Shown: positions 17,559 to 26,421, counted from the first letter of the stretch. The stretch is 64,000 bases of DNA from Mariniblastus sp964414815 (GCA_964414815.1 CAYPXY010000001.1:336177-400176), one strand, 5' to 3'. Numbers and translations are program-made. The notes: a model not told the origin generated them from the letters alone.

Positions 17559-18053
17559 CTAGAAACTTCTGATGAGCATTAGGAAATTCAAGAATCCGCC
17601 AAAACCGATCATGGATACCCCAACATAAAACAAGATTCCATGTGTGTCGTCACAGTGAACGATGACGGCACCAACTACAGAAAACAGTGCAGAGAATCCG
17701 GCAGCCCAGTTTTTCCACTTGCTCCGTTCTCTCAGTTTTCCCAGTTCTCCAATTTGTGATTTTGTCTCGTCGTTGAGCGAATCGTTCTGGCGTTTCAGTT
17801 TTTGAAATTCGTCTTCAAACCATTGAATGCGTCGCTCATTGCGATCATTCATCCTGTCCTGTAGAAGGTGCGCGTTCTCTTGCGCCGAGCGTTTCTTGAC
17901 ATCATCCTTCTTCTTTTCTTTTTCGAGAAACTCTTCGCCGATAACGGTGTCAGTATCTGGAGACGGAGTTGTCGTCGTGGATTCAGTTGAGATCGCCTTG
18001 AGTTTAAGTTGGAAGTCCTGGCTGGCGTTCGGACTATCTGAATCATTAGCCAT
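17559..18053 (-). CDS. Coiled-coil protein with C-terminal membrane hairpin, candidate toxin
   Basis: 164 residues. The first 35 are Ser/Thr/Asp rich and disordered. Residues about 45-118 are a highly charged coiled coil (EKEKKKDDVKKRSAQEN, FEDEFQKLKRQNDSLND). The C-terminus holds two hydrophobic helices (WAAGFSALFSVVGAVIVHC and ILFYVGVSMIGFGGFLNFL). Its start overlaps the end of the Panacea-like gene 18046-18597 by 8 nt, the layout of a two-gene toxin-antitoxin operon with antitoxin first. Membrane-acting toxins are known partners of Panacea antitoxins. No catalytic motif is visible; the toxin role is inferred from context. Confidence 0.55.
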   Translation of the reverse strand: MANDSDSPNASQDFQLKLKAISTESTTTTPSPDTDTVIGEEFLEKEKKKDDVKKRSAQENAHLLQDRMNDRNERRIQWFEDEFQKLKRQNDSLNDETKSQIGELGKLRERSKWKNWAAGFSALFSVVGAVIVHCDDTHGILFYVGVSMIGFGGFLNFLMLIRSF

Positions 18054-18597
18054 TAACGAGTTGCTGGTTCAAACGTGACTTAAAATAGTCCTTAATCAAC
18101 TGCTGCGGGATGTCTGTTCCTTTGGGAGGATTGCCGCCATATTCAACCTTGACAATTCGATGCCAAGGCCCACCTTCCTCGTGGGTTTTATTTGATAATG
18201 CCACAGCAGAGTAGCATTTATAAATCTCCCAGACTCGATGGACAATCTGAATGCTATTATCTGGCGGATATTCAGTCTGGTTTCGACGCTCATCGCCTAC
18301 GTTTGGAGTTATGCGTTTAAATCCAAACTCATTTTCATCCGATGGGATAAACTCAAACGCATACCTTGTGATCGAGTCATTGCCAAATGACTTGAAGGCA
18401 TGAAATAGAGAATTTACAACAGGCCCGTATTTCCAAGCTTCCACTTGTTCATCGATCAGCGGCAAGTCCGTGATCCCTAAATGCCATCCGTGACTAAAAT
18501 AGACGAGCTTCTGTAGCTTCATCGGTGAGACTGGAACATTCTCGCTGAATCCGCGATCAAGCAAGTAGTTGGCAATTGCTTTTGAAGTGAATGGCAT
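18046..18597 (-). CDS. Panacea (DUF4065/SocA-like) domain protein, candidate antitoxin
   Basis: 183 residues. The N-terminal half matches the Panacea/SocA pattern: IANYLLDRGF, then VSPMKLQKLVYFSHGWHLG, then EQVEAWKYGPVVNSLFHAFK. This domain serves as antitoxin in many unrelated toxin-antitoxin pairs and as a ClpXP adaptor in SocA. The pair with 17559-18053 is inserted between tail genes of the structural operon (18796-19332 upstream, 16971-17399 downstream), which is usual for acquired cargo. It may stabilise the prophage or abort other infections. Confidence 0.8.
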   Translation of the reverse strand: MPFTSKAIANYLLDRGFSENVPVSPMKLQKLVYFSHGWHLGITDLPLIDEQVEAWKYGPVVNSLFHAFKSFGNDSITRYAFEFIPSDENEFGFKRITPNVGDERRNQTEYPPDNSIQIVHRVWEIYKCYSAVALSNKTHEEGGPWHRIVKVEYGGNPPKGTDIPQQLIKDYFKSRLNQQLVNG

Positions 18598-18795
18598 TGG
18601 ACTGGACTCAAGAGGCTGGATAGTACAACTTCCTGAAGATTGCCCTTCTTCGCATCCTGTCGGGCGGCGTTTTCTAATTATAACAGCATGTTACGAACAG
18701 TCTAACCCCCTGTTCCGAAGAATCCAGTCTAGCTGATCTCAGTTTTTTTTCGCAATAGCAATCGGAAGTCGATTATTCGATGAAATTTAAACACA

Positions 18796-19332
18796 TCACG
18801 TGGATATGTCGATGGGATCGACAGGTTCAGCCGACTGAAACTTGCCCAAAATTTCCTGCTCGATCTTGTTTCCGATGCCCGTTTTGTCGTCCGACAGATC
18901 GCCACCGTCGGCAAGGAAGGCTTTCAGATCTTCGACGGACTCGAACGCCCGTCCGTTGTCGGATCGCTTAAGCAATGTGACTGCCTTGGCGGACAGGCCC
19001 AGTGATTCAAGCGGTGTGGAGTCTGTCGTTTCGGGTGCCTTTGACTCATAAGATTCAGGATCGCCGGATTCCAGGTTCTGCGAATTCTCATTTTGCGAAA
19101 CATCGGTTTTTGCCGTGTCAAACCCACTTTGCGCGCCTACCACGTTAGGCGCCACGTCATCGGTTTGATTGCCAGTTTCAGACTCCAAGGCTTCAATGGG
19201 AGCGGGCGTTACGATCCGCATTCCAGCTTCGATGAACTTGCTGGCCGTTGCCAGATCGGCACGGCCTTCGACGACGGCTTGTTTGAATTGATCGATGGTT
19301 TCGACGAATTGGTCTAGGAGTTCGTTGCTCAT
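18796..19332 (-). CDS. Phage tail-module protein carrying an in-frame palindromic repeat
   Basis: 178 residues. The N-terminus (LLDQFVETIDQFKQAVVEGR) and C-terminus (LKAFLADGGDLSDDKTGIG) are helical and acidic. The middle, residues about 60-86 (VAPNVVGAQSGFDTAKTDV...), is the translation of the dispersed palindromic repeat, which inserted without breaking the frame. The C-terminal part resembles helix-hairpin-helix-like segments (SLGLSAKAVTLLKRSDNG). Its start overlaps the stop of the preceding gene in ATGA. The function is unknown; it lies after the tail tube gene. Confidence 0.65.
   Translation of the reverse strand: MSNELLDQFVETIDQFKQAVVEGRADLATASKFIEAGMRIVTPAPIEALESETGNQTDDVAPNVVGAQSGFDTAKTDVSQNENSQNLESGDPESYESKAPETTDSTPLESLGLSAKAVTLLKRSDNGRAFESVEDLKAFLADGGDLSDDKTGIGNKIEQEILGKFQSAEPVDPIDIST
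19078..19153 (-). repeat. Palindromic dispersed repeat, copy B, inside a coding frame
   Basis: Read on the minus strand this matches copy A: GCGCCTAACGTGGTAGGCGC at 19133-19152, then GCAAAGTGGGTTTGACACGG and on to TTTCGCAAAATGAGAATTC. About 70 bp aligns with only scattered differences. Unlike copies A and C it lies within an open reading frame (18796-19332) and preserves the frame, adding about 25 codons. This behaviour recalls the Rickettsia palindromic elements. Confidence 0.75.
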
Positions 19333-19637
19333 TTGGTCTTCTTTCGTGGTTTAGGTTCGTCTGTTGAAACTTCCGCCGGGTCTTCTAGCGTTTCATCAGC
19401 AGATGGTTCTTTAGCCAGTTCGGTAGCCGTGCCAGTCTCTTCGTTCAGGTTGCGAATTTGGTGTTTCAGTCCCATCGCTTCGGCGAATTTGCGAAACGAT
19501 ATTTCCCTTGAGAGAATCTTTTGAATGATCTCTTTCTTGCTCGTCGGCTTGGGTGTGCCGTTGCAGAACGACGCGAACTTTTCAATGTCCGGATCGGCGA
19601 TAGCGTCGAAGTTGTAAAAGATGTCGTAATGGCTCAT
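19329..19637 (-). CDS. Small phage tail-module protein
   Basis: 102 residues from the ATG at 19637 (MSHYDIFYN), 5 nt after the tail tube stop; a longer frame extends into that gene and is less likely. The first 60 residues form a compact helical domain (IEKFASFCNGTPKPTSKKEI, RKFAEAMGLKHQIRNL). The last 35 are acidic and disordered, ending in a basic PKPRKKTK. It is coupled by ATGA to 18796-19332. Position after the tail tube fits a tail accessory role; no family is recognised. Confidence 0.65.
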   Translation of the reverse strand: MSHYDIFYNFDAIADPDIEKFASFCNGTPKPTSKKEIIQKILSREISFRKFAEAMGLKHQIRNLNEETGTATELAKEPSADETLEDPAEVSTDEPKPRKKTK

Positions 19638-19641
19638 TGGA

Positions 19642-20544
19642 TTAGGCAAGGGTGGTTTTGACGCGGATTTCCTTGGTGGAATTCGTTGCACGGGCTTCGA
19701 ACTTCAGCGGAATGAGCATCTCTTCGCCACGCTTGGTTCCGGGTGTCTCGGCGGGCGAATAGAGCGATACAAACTCGAATTCGCACGAGTTGCCACCGAA
19801 GGCGAATGCCAGCGAACCAGCAGCTCCAGTGACCGATTGCGAGTAGGCATCGAGAATGTTTCCGCTGTTGTACGGCACCGAAACATCAAGCGTCACGATC
19901 CGGTCGGTTGACGGGATACAATCACGGGTGATCGAGTTCATAAACCGGTCAGCGTCGAGAACGTTGTCAATCGTCAGTGTGAACGAGTCGAACTCGAATG
20001 TGTTCGTCCACAAAGTGAGCGTGCCATCGGCCATGATGTACGGCACGCCGCCCGGCACAGCAGGAATCGAATAACTGGCGAACGCATTGGCGGTGATGGC
20101 TTCCGACGTGGCTTCGATGTCGAGAGTCAGTTTGATCGGCTGTTTCTTTTGGCCTGAGAATGTCGCCTTGCTGACGATCCCGCCTGCATAGATCGCGCGT
20201 CGTGCAACCTTGTCAACGAGAATCCCGAACTTCGGAAGCACTTCGGCAACATCCCAGTAGCTGCCAGATTTCGTCGGCGCTCCGAGAATGTATTTCCACA
20301 GGACTTCCAATTCGGCTGGATTCGGTTCCATCGTGATCGAGCCATGTGCCCGCTTGGCAACGACTCGGTTCCTCGCACCGAACCGGCTTCGCGTGCCACG
20401 GATGCCCGGCGTGTTGGCGATCTCTTCAGCAGCTCGCATGGACTCTTCGAGATACTCGAATTGCTTGGAAGTTGCACCGAACGTCGTGTTGGCGTCCTGA
20501 ATGGCGAACGCTCCGTAAGTTCCCAGTGTCGCACATTGAACCAT
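19642..20544 (-). CDS. Phage tail tube (major tail) protein
   Basis: 300 residues, beta-rich, with the organisation of phage tail tube proteins. An N-terminal helix-strand unit reads EYLEESMRAAEEIANTPGIRG. This is followed by RVVAKRAHGSITMEPNPAELE, repeated beta hairpins (FEFDSFTLTIDNVLDADRFM, DRIVTLDVSVPYNSGN), and a closing strand MLIPLKFEARATNSTKE. Tail tube subunits stack as hexamers to form the channel for DNA. It is preceded by the tail terminator gene and followed by accessory genes and the chaperones, the canonical order. Confidence 0.8.
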   Translation of the reverse strand: MVQCATLGTYGAFAIQDANTTFGATSKQFEYLEESMRAAEEIANTPGIRGTRSRFGARNRVVAKRAHGSITMEPNPAELEVLWKYILGAPTKSGSYWDVAEVLPKFGILVDKVARRAIYAGGIVSKATFSGQKKQPIKLTLDIEATSEAITANAFASYSIPAVPGGVPYIMADGTLTLWTNTFEFDSFTLTIDNVLDADRFMNSITRDCIPSTDRIVTLDVSVPYNSGNILDAYSQSVTGAAGSLAFAFGGNSCEFEFVSLYSPAETPGTKRGEEMLIPLKFEARATNSTKEIRVKTTLA

Positions 20545-20546
20545 GA

Positions 20547-21263
20547 CTAAATTCCCCTGCCTTCCCGGCTCATTGGCCGAACGATGAATGAACTGAGATA
20601 ACGGTTGTTCCAGAAGCCGGTTTCATCGATGACCGGCCCCGGTGTCATTTTTACTTTGCAAATGCTTGGCACGCCCGGCAGTCTTTGTTGACGCAATGCC
20701 CAGTTGATCTTCTGACGCCACAACAAACCTTGATTCAAATCCGTCTCAAGGTTCTGGTTGTCCGCCCGCAGGATCGTGACGATGATCGGGTACTCAACGT
20801 CGTCGCGTTCGTTGGTGCCTTCTCCATCGCCTTGCCCTTCGACGCCCGGCGGTGCAATTACAATCGTCGGCGTTCCGTTGAGTTCGAAGCGTGTTCCACG
20901 ATCACTCGGCATCTTTCTAATCACGATATCATCGTTGTGGATGCCTTCAAGGCCGATTTGTCGTAGCCTTGCTTGAACAGCCAGCAGGCAAGCGTAGTGA
21001 ATCGCTGGCTCGTTGTTCGTCGCCAATCCAAACGATACCGGCGACACTTCAGAACCTGTTTTGACGTACCGAAAATGCGATCCGACAACTGGCACAACAA
21101 TGCTGCCGTCACCCGTTTGGGTTCCGACGAGATTGAATATCCAGTCTTCGTACTGCCCGTTGAGTGTCTGGACGTAGATTTCGTGTTCGTCCGTCGGATC
21201 GCTATCGCTGATCGTAACTGTGATACCGGTGCCGTCTTGATTGTCGGAGTACTCGATGTTCAT
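20547..21263 (-). CDS. Tail terminator or neck protein
   Basis: 238 residues, starting on a 4-nt overlap with 21260-21700 and ending 2 nt before the tail tube start. The N-terminal 75 residues form a beta domain (GITVTISDSDPTDEHEI...). The rest looks like a tail terminator/completion fold: a helix HYACLLAVQARLRQIG, then FELNGTPTIVIAPPG, then VEYPIIVTILRADNQ and a WRQKINWALRQQRL helix. Length and position between the virion morphogenesis gene and tail tube support this role; no signature residue is diagnostic. Confidence 0.65.
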   Translation of the reverse strand: MNIEYSDNQDGTGITVTISDSDPTDEHEIYVQTLNGQYEDWIFNLVGTQTGDGSIVVPVVGSHFRYVKTGSEVSPVSFGLATNNEPAIHYACLLAVQARLRQIGLEGIHNDDIVIRKMPSDRGTRFELNGTPTIVIAPPGVEGQGDGEGTNERDDVEYPIIVTILRADNQNLETDLNQGLLWRQKINWALRQQRLPGVPSICKVKMTPGPVIDETGFWNNRYLSSFIVRPMSREGRGI

Positions 21264-21700
21264 ATTCGTCCCCCCACATAGCTTGCCAGTGCATCTACGA
21301 CGCCATCGGCGCCATTTTCCGTCCAGTACATGAACTCACGGGCGGGTATCCGCGATGTGCCATCGTTATTCCACCCAGCATAGAACTGGGTTGTCCCCCA
21401 CTCCATTTCACGGTTGCCAACCATTTCGTAGTGGCCTGTTGATCCACTGGTTGTCACGGACGTGTACATTGTTCCGGTGAGAATCAACAGCGGATGGACT
21501 CCGTACCGTTGCACGGTTGCAGGTGCATGGGCAGGCCATGCGTTTCCGCTTAAGCCTTGTCTATTGGCGAATATCTCGATGAAGTTCTCACCAATGGCTT
21601 TCTTGCACGCATTCAGGCCGTCACTGAAGCTGTCGTTTGCAAAGAAATAGACAATGCCATTCAGGTAACCTTCGAGTTGATCAACTTCCAGAACGGTCAT
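21260..21700 (-). CDS. Virion morphogenesis protein (Mu gpG/P2 gpS-like)
   Basis: 146 residues. The C-terminal two thirds match the phage virion morphogenesis family: NAWPAHAPATVQRYGVHPLL, LTGTMYTSVTTSG, EMEWGTTQFYAGWNNDGTSR, then IPAREFMYWTENGADGVVDA. Members of this family act in tail completion or head-tail joining. It overlaps both neighbours by 4 nt. The size is close to the family's usual 130-160 residues. Confidence 0.8.
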   Translation of the reverse strand: MTVLEVDQLEGYLNGIVYFFANDSFSDGLNACKKAIGENFIEIFANRQGLSGNAWPAHAPATVQRYGVHPLLILTGTMYTSVTTSGSTGHYEMVGNREMEWGTTQFYAGWNNDGTSRIPAREFMYWTENGADGVVDALASYVGGRI

Positions 21701-22038
21701 GCGAACCCCTTCGTGCAGAATAGACGAATCCGTTGACCCAGCAGCTCTTCAATAGCCATTACCACAGACCAGCGCTCATCGCCGAAAACGATTTGATCGC
21801 CTTCCTTCGGGAAGATGTTCGCCATTTGATCCCGCCACACAAACCAGATCAGTTCAGCACTGCGAATCTGAGCGTTTGTCGATTCCCTGTCTTTGCGACT
21901 CGGATGTCTTCGTTCAGCGTTCTCTACGGTCACGGGAGCATTCCAGCCAGTTCCGGGCACCTGACGCACAAGATATTGAATCGTTTGACGATCCGGCATG
22001 TGACGCCACTTTTGAGCCAATCGTCTGCGTGTGATCAT
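21697..22038 (-). CDS. Head closure/head-tail adaptor protein
   Basis: 113 residues beginning MITRRRLAQKWRHM. Beta strands such as QTIQYLVRQVPG, AELIWFVWRDQM, QIVFGDERWSVVMAIEEL match small head-tail stopper proteins of the SPP1 gp16/HK97 gp7 type, which plug the connector after DNA packaging. Translational overlaps on both sides (4 nt) place it between the connector and the virion morphogenesis protein, the usual slot for this function. Confidence 0.65.
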   Translation of the reverse strand: MITRRRLAQKWRHMPDRQTIQYLVRQVPGTGWNAPVTVENAERRHPSRKDRESTNAQIRSAELIWFVWRDQMANIFPKEGDQIVFGDERWSVVMAIEELLGQRIRLFCTKGFA

Positions 22039-22664
22039 GCGAACCTCGGCTTTCGGTACGCTCGGAACACCGTGTCATATTGCGTTGGACTGGACGACGT
22101 TTGTCCGCTTTGTCTCATGCCATAACTGACGGAATAGTAGTCGAGCGATTCACTGACCGCTTCACGTCCGTCGGGATTCTCGAATCTCAGCCCAACGAGC
22201 TGAATGATCGCATCCTTCACGTCGGCAGGCACGCACTCGTAACCAGCGGAGTAACTGACTTTGATGTTTCCGGTTGCTGGTACTTTTTCGTGGCTTACAT
22301 CGAAAAACCGATCCCGAATCACCGCAGGCCACCAGCCGTTAATGCGGTAGAGTACTTGGCCATGCCACGAGTAATCAACGCCTTCTGCGAGAATCGTATC
22401 GTCACCGAATGTTCCAGGCCGTTGCCCGAAATGGCCTGACTGATCGAGTCTGACTTTCGTGACGGCAATGACAGGACTCTGATTGAGAATCAGATGCGGT
22501 GAACCAGTGCCGTCGTAAAACTCGACGAAGTCGTGACTGCCGAACTTTCGCCCGGCAATTCCTTCCGCGTGTGCCCGTGCTTGTGAAATCAACTGGTTCA
22601 AGAGAACGTCGTCGCTCGAACCAGTGATCCCAAGCTGGCGTTTTACTTCGGCAAGCGTCACCAT
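22035..22664 (-). CDS. Head-tail connector protein (HK97 gp6-like)
   Basis: 209 residues. The N-terminus is the classic gp6-like helical region (MVTLAEVKRQLGITGSSDDV, LLNQLISQARAHAEGIAGRK). A strand region follows with SPVIAVTKVRL, and the C-terminus reads GYECVPADVKDAIIQLVGLR. These proteins form a ring below the portal. The first base of the start codon coincides with the last base of the upstream stop. Slightly long for the family because of an added central segment (residues 75-130). Confidence 0.8.
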   Translation of the reverse strand: MVTLAEVKRQLGITGSSDDVLLNQLISQARAHAEGIAGRKFGSHDFVEFYDGTGSPHLILNQSPVIAVTKVRLDQSGHFGQRPGTFGDDTILAEGVDYSWHGQVLYRINGWWPAVIRDRFFDVSHEKVPATGNIKVSYSAGYECVPADVKDAIIQLVGLRFENPDGREAVSESLDYYSVSYGMRQSGQTSSSPTQYDTVFRAYRKPRFA

Positions 22665-23164
22665 TAGTTGTCGATGATCGCTGGCACGTTCATTTCACGC
22701 GCGTAACGTTCCGCGTCTTCCTTGAAGATCTTCGGAATCGACAATCCGATCTGCAAGCGTCCTTTGATGAACGCTTCATTGATCGGATGATTGCTTGGAA
22801 GTCCACCGGCCCACGCATCGACATCAGCCGGAACGTCGTGATGCATGACACGCTGGAACTCATCGGTCAGGGGAGCGTTCTTTTCGACGTCCCACATCTT
22901 CACATTCACCTTGACGGCTGGATGTGGTGTCCGTGGCCGGTCCACTTCAATCGAACCATTTTCGACGCCTTCCGAGTACTCAAGAAACGCTTGAGCTTCC
23001 ATGAACGACTCGCGAACGTTTACGCTGACATCCTGACGAGAACGGTGGATGGTCTTGGCTTTAAAGATTTCAAGTGCTACCGAGTTCAACGCAGATCGAT
23101 CACGGCGAGAACGAGTTTGTTGTGTAGATGCAGTGGCTTGTGTAGGAGTAGTGGTTTCAGACAT
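22664..23164 (-). CDS. Phage head-region protein of unknown function
   Basis: 166 residues. Residues 1-25 are Thr/Gln-rich and likely disordered (TTTPTQATASTQQTRSRRDR). The rest appears globular with RSALNSVALEIFKAKTIHRS, FMEAQAFLEYSEGVENGSI and a helical C-terminus EDAERYAREMNVPAIIDN. It lies between the small gene 23247-23711 and the connector. No family is recognised; position suggests a head-associated or connector accessory protein. Confidence 0.6.
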   Translation of the reverse strand: MSETTTPTQATASTQQTRSRRDRSALNSVALEIFKAKTIHRSRQDVSVNVRESFMEAQAFLEYSEGVENGSIEVDRPRTPHPAVKVNVKMWDVEKNAPLTDEFQRVMHHDVPADVDAWAGGLPSNHPINEAFIKGRLQIGLSIPKIFKEDAERYAREMNVPAIIDN

Positions 23165-23246
23165 GGTTCACCTTGATATTGAGATACAAAAAACGTCCGA
23201 CGGGAAATCCAGCCGGACGTGGAAAATTTCAAAACTGTCCGGCAGA

Positions 23247-23711
23247 TTACGCCGCCAGCGGATTGACTGGGATTTCACTCGGATACCGCGATCCTGAAAG
23301 GATCAGGAACGTTGCCAAAGCTGCATTGACCCAGACAAAACCGTTGTTGGTGTCAACCGATCCGCGATGGAGATCGAGTTCCGCAATGACGGTGAACGGA
23401 TTGGATGCCGTGGCGGACAGTGCTGGAATCGAAGTGGAGTTGACCGTCTCAATTCCGTCCGCACTTTCAACGAGCGTGAAGTTGTTGGACGAACTGGGGG
23501 CACCGATCCGATACCAAACCCGATTGGTTTTTGCGGCTTTCGCACCGCTTGCACCGCTTGTGAGCGCCTGCAGGAAGGCCAGTGATGCAGCCGCGTTATT
23601 GCCAACCAGTACGGCATACACGCGGTCGTACATGCTTACCTTGACATATCCTGCACCAATGTTGGTGACAAGATTGTTTCCGTTTTCAAAAAAGTCTGCG
23701 TTTCTGTTCAT
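23247..23711 (-). CDS. Possible capsid accessory or decoration protein
   Basis: 154 residues, low in charge, rich in Ala, Ser, Asn and Val, and beta-rich (GYVKVSMYDRVYAVLVGNN, SNNFTLVESADGIETVNS). No cysteine, membrane or coiled-coil features. It is the first gene after the major capsid protein, a common place for capsid decoration or cement proteins, but the sequence gives no signature. Gaps of 48 bp and 82 bp to its neighbours suggest independent ribosome binding rather than coupling. Confidence 0.55.
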   Translation of the reverse strand: MNRNADFFENGNNLVTNIGAGYVKVSMYDRVYAVLVGNNAAASLAFLQALTSGASGAKAAKTNRVWYRIGAPSSSNNFTLVESADGIETVNSTSIPALSATASNPFTVIAELDLHRGSVDTNNGFVWVNAALATFLILSGSRYPSEIPVNPLAA

Positions 23712-23759
23712 TGATCTGACTTGTAAAAAAGGTGAATGTATCGAAGTTAAATCAATCGA

Positions 23760-25052
23760 CTAGTTGCGGTTTTCGCAGACAATCGTTGAAGACTGCAAGT
23801 TGACGCCTTTGAACGGCTCAATTGGGCTGACTTCCAAAGGTTGGCCATCGACTCGCATGGTGAATTTCAAGGCGGTTTGATCGCTCAGGAACTCGACGTG
23901 AACCGAAGATGCTTGCGTGATTCCACCGGTCGAGATCGTCAAGTACTTCGACAGATCGACCAATGCGAGGTCACCTTCCGCTCCAACGGTTTCGTTGAAT
24001 TCGGTTTCGATCCGTGGGGCACCTTTGAGCGACTGGTAAGGTGCGTTGGCAATCGTTCCATCGGGTCGATAGAGTGCCACGCCGCCAGTTCCGACGCCCT
24101 GTTCCAGTTTGTCGAGCTGCGGGCCGCAATCCTGGTTGTGGAACCAGTTGTATTGGCCTGCACCAGACACTGCCCGGCGTGCCCACATGCGGTCGATGAT
24201 GTCGGCGTTGATGACGCCTGCGGCTGCACCGGCTTTCGACACGACAACACGGTTCGGCGATTTCAGCACGCCAAGCGGCTGCTGAACACCGTTTCCGTTG
24301 AAGATGGCATCGCCAAGCATGAAGTCGAATTCATTTCCAACCATGCGATCAATCCATCGTTCCGCTGCACCAGCGGAATCTTTGATCAGCTCTTCGGTCA
24401 GGTAAACGATGACGACAAGTTTCTTGCAGTACAGGTCAACCATCCGCATCTTCGGATGGCTTGCTGTGGCCGTTTGGCCTTCGCCAACCCAGAAGCTTTG
24501 TAGTCCGCCATTACGCTTGCCGTGCTTTCTTGACGTTTCGGCGTTGTGCCGGAACTTCATCGCAGCCGTACCGACGGTATAGTTGTCGGTACGGCCGTAG
24601 ATGTTGTTGGAGTAAACACGCTCCAAGATGCCGTCTGCCCATTCGGGTGGTAGCAGGTATCCGCCGTCTGAACCAACCGTCACCGACATCCCTTGGATGC
24701 CTTTGAAGATTGATTTGTAACGAGCGTTCCAATCGGCCTGCTTGTGGCCTGCGTCCAGCAAGCCCGTTTGCAAGAAGGTAGAGATCGAGTTGAATCCCGC
24801 GTCTTCGTTGTGGGCGCCTTTGTAACCCTTTGGAAGAGATTTGCGTTTCACCATCTCTTTTGATTGGTGAATCACGCTTGGGACGTAATCCCGATCTTCA
24901 GGAGTCCAGTAGGAAACAACGCCGTCGTTGTCATTGAACCGCATCCGCTGGCCAGCGTATTGTGGTTGCGAAGCTTTCTCCAAAAGCTCTTTCATCGATT
25001 TGACTTGGCTTACCAATTCGTCCATCGTCGGTTCTTTAAGAGTCGTAGTCAT
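23760..25052 (-). CDS. Major capsid protein, HK97 fold
   Basis: 430 residues. It begins with a helical scaffold-like delta region (TMDELVSQVKSMKELLEKAS). Typical HK97-family blocks follow: GSDGGYLLPPEWADGILERV at the N-arm boundary (about residue 125), VGNEFDFMLGDAIFNGNG and QPLGVLKS in the spine/A-domain region, and a C-terminal strand VHVEFLSDQTALKFTMRVDG. It follows the prohead protease gene, which would trim it during maturation. The protein forms the icosahedral shell. Confidence 0.9.
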   Translation of the reverse strand: MTTTLKEPTMDELVSQVKSMKELLEKASQPQYAGQRMRFNDNDGVVSYWTPEDRDYVPSVIHQSKEMVKRKSLPKGYKGAHNEDAGFNSISTFLQTGLLDAGHKQADWNARYKSIFKGIQGMSVTVGSDGGYLLPPEWADGILERVYSNNIYGRTDNYTVGTAAMKFRHNAETSRKHGKRNGGLQSFWVGEGQTATASHPKMRMVDLYCKKLVVIVYLTEELIKDSAGAAERWIDRMVGNEFDFMLGDAIFNGNGVQQPLGVLKSPNRVVVSKAGAAAGVINADIIDRMWARRAVSGAGQYNWFHNQDCGPQLDKLEQGVGTGGVALYRPDGTIANAPYQSLKGAPRIETEFNETVGAEGDLALVDLSKYLTISTGGITQASSVHVEFLSDQTALKFTMRVDGQPLEVSPIEPFKGVNLQSSTIVCENRN

Positions 25053-25109
25053 CGTATTTTCCGTGAGAAAGTGAGTTGTGAGCGGTGAATAAATGGGGTA
25101 GCGGGCTGG

Positions 25110-26411
25110 TTAGCGGGAACAGGGAATCGCAGTTTCAATCTGCTTTTTCAGGTCAGCGATTTCAGCCAGCAAAGACTTTTTAACGGAATCTTCCGGCTTG
25201 TTTTCGACGGGCTTTTGTGATTGCGTTTCCGTTGTCAATGCACTTTGGACAATCGAGCCGATACCGTTAATCATGCTTTTGAGACTGGATCGAAGGTGAT
25301 CCGGCACCGACTCATCGGTGGCGATTTCATCGAGTCGCACCGCCAGTCCGGAGAGCTTGAATCGCTCGGCAGGTGCAGTGACCAGGAACGATTTCATCTT
25401 CTCTTCGTCGGACACTTCATTCGCTTTTTCATACGATTCGAGTTCTGATTTGAGATAGTCTTCATCGTCTTCAAGTCGCTTCCGATCTTCGTCGGAGTAC
25501 GACTTCATGTGCCCTTCGTCGGTGAACATCTTTTCCTTGACGGCATTGCAACACTTGAGCGACGAACGGTAGCTTTCGTTGTAGCCGCCTTCAATCAACA
25601 CAAGCGTGTCAGCAATCGACTTTTCGACGCTGTCCATGACTTCTTTGACCTTCGGATTCTCCACCAGTTTGAGCGACGCCTTCAGTTTCGAATTGAGATC
25701 GCTCAAGTGAGTGTGAGCCGATTCCATGACCTGTTGGCCTAGCAGTTTCATTGATTTCTCCAAGGATTTTGGCATCATAGAGCCGGTGGCAATCAGTTTG
25801 TTACCGCGTACTTGGGTGCCTCGCGGAGATGGCGGCGGTGCATAGGCACGCAGTGATTTCATGATTCCTTCGTCGATGGACGAGTTATTGATCCGTCCTT
25901 TGCGAAGCACGTCGGCGACGCAATCGGGGTTCACTCCCAACCCGGTGAACGACCACTCTTCCATCTTCCACTTCTCAAACCGATTGCCCTGACTCTTGCG
26001 AATAGGGGCTTCCGTCGGTTTGAACCGCAGCGATGCACCGCGAAGGATGCGATCAGCAACCAGAAAGAACATTTGTTCCGAAAGCTTGTTGCGATTGGAG
26101 AAATGGGCCTTGGCGACGATTCCCGAATCACTCGGCGTCAACCAGAGCTTGCCTTCCTTGTCATCTGTGCAGGCAATCGGCTCGGTGATCGTCAGTCCGT
26201 GGTCGAAGTAAACCACAGGGTTTTTTGCATATTCATCAAACATCCCACCGAGTGGGTTGACTGAATCGTGCTGTCGATCCCAAGTTGGAGTCGTAATTAC
26301 AGCGGTCGCGGTCATCTCGTTCTCGTCCACACCGACATTGGGCAATGTCGCAATGGCCTTGGCGTCCGCGATGTCGTAAAAGCTTCCGACCCTGTTCTTT
26401 TGCAAGTTCAT
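25110..26411 (-). CDS. Prohead protease, fused to a long C-terminal scaffold-like region
   Basis: 433 residues. The first 190 form an HK97-type prohead protease (peptidase family S78-like): DRQHDSVNPLGG, PVVYFDHGL with the catalytic-type histidine, and LRGASLRFKP with the serine, then EWSFTGLGVNPDCVADVLR. Residues about 205-430 are a charged, mostly helical extension that resembles a scaffold delivering the protease into the prohead. The gene begins 11 bp from operator copy 2, so it heads a transcription unit that includes the capsid and connector genes. Confidence 0.85.
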   Translation of the reverse strand: MNLQKNRVGSFYDIADAKAIATLPNVGVDENEMTATAVITTPTWDRQHDSVNPLGGMFDEYAKNPVVYFDHGLTITEPIACTDDKEGKLWLTPSDSGIVAKAHFSNRNKLSEQMFFLVADRILRGASLRFKPTEAPIRKSQGNRFEKWKMEEWSFTGLGVNPDCVADVLRKGRINNSSIDEGIMKSLRAYAPPPSPRGTQVRGNKLIATGSMMPKSLEKSMKLLGQQVMESAHTHLSDLNSKLKASLKLVENPKVKEVMDSVEKSIADTLVLIEGGYNESYRSSLKCCNAVKEKMFTDEGHMKSYSDEDRKRLEDDEDYLKSELESYEKANEVSDEEKMKSFLVTAPAERFKLSGLAVRLDEIATDESVPDHLRSSLKSMINGIGSIVQSALTTETQSQKPVENKPEDSVKKSLLAEIADLKKQIETAIPCSR

Positions 26412-26421
26412 GCCCTACATT

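Noticed and set aside
23841..24503. 220-residue plus-strand frame opposite the major capsid gene
   Set aside because: Shadow of the capsid gene; no motif, and no room for a separate gene.
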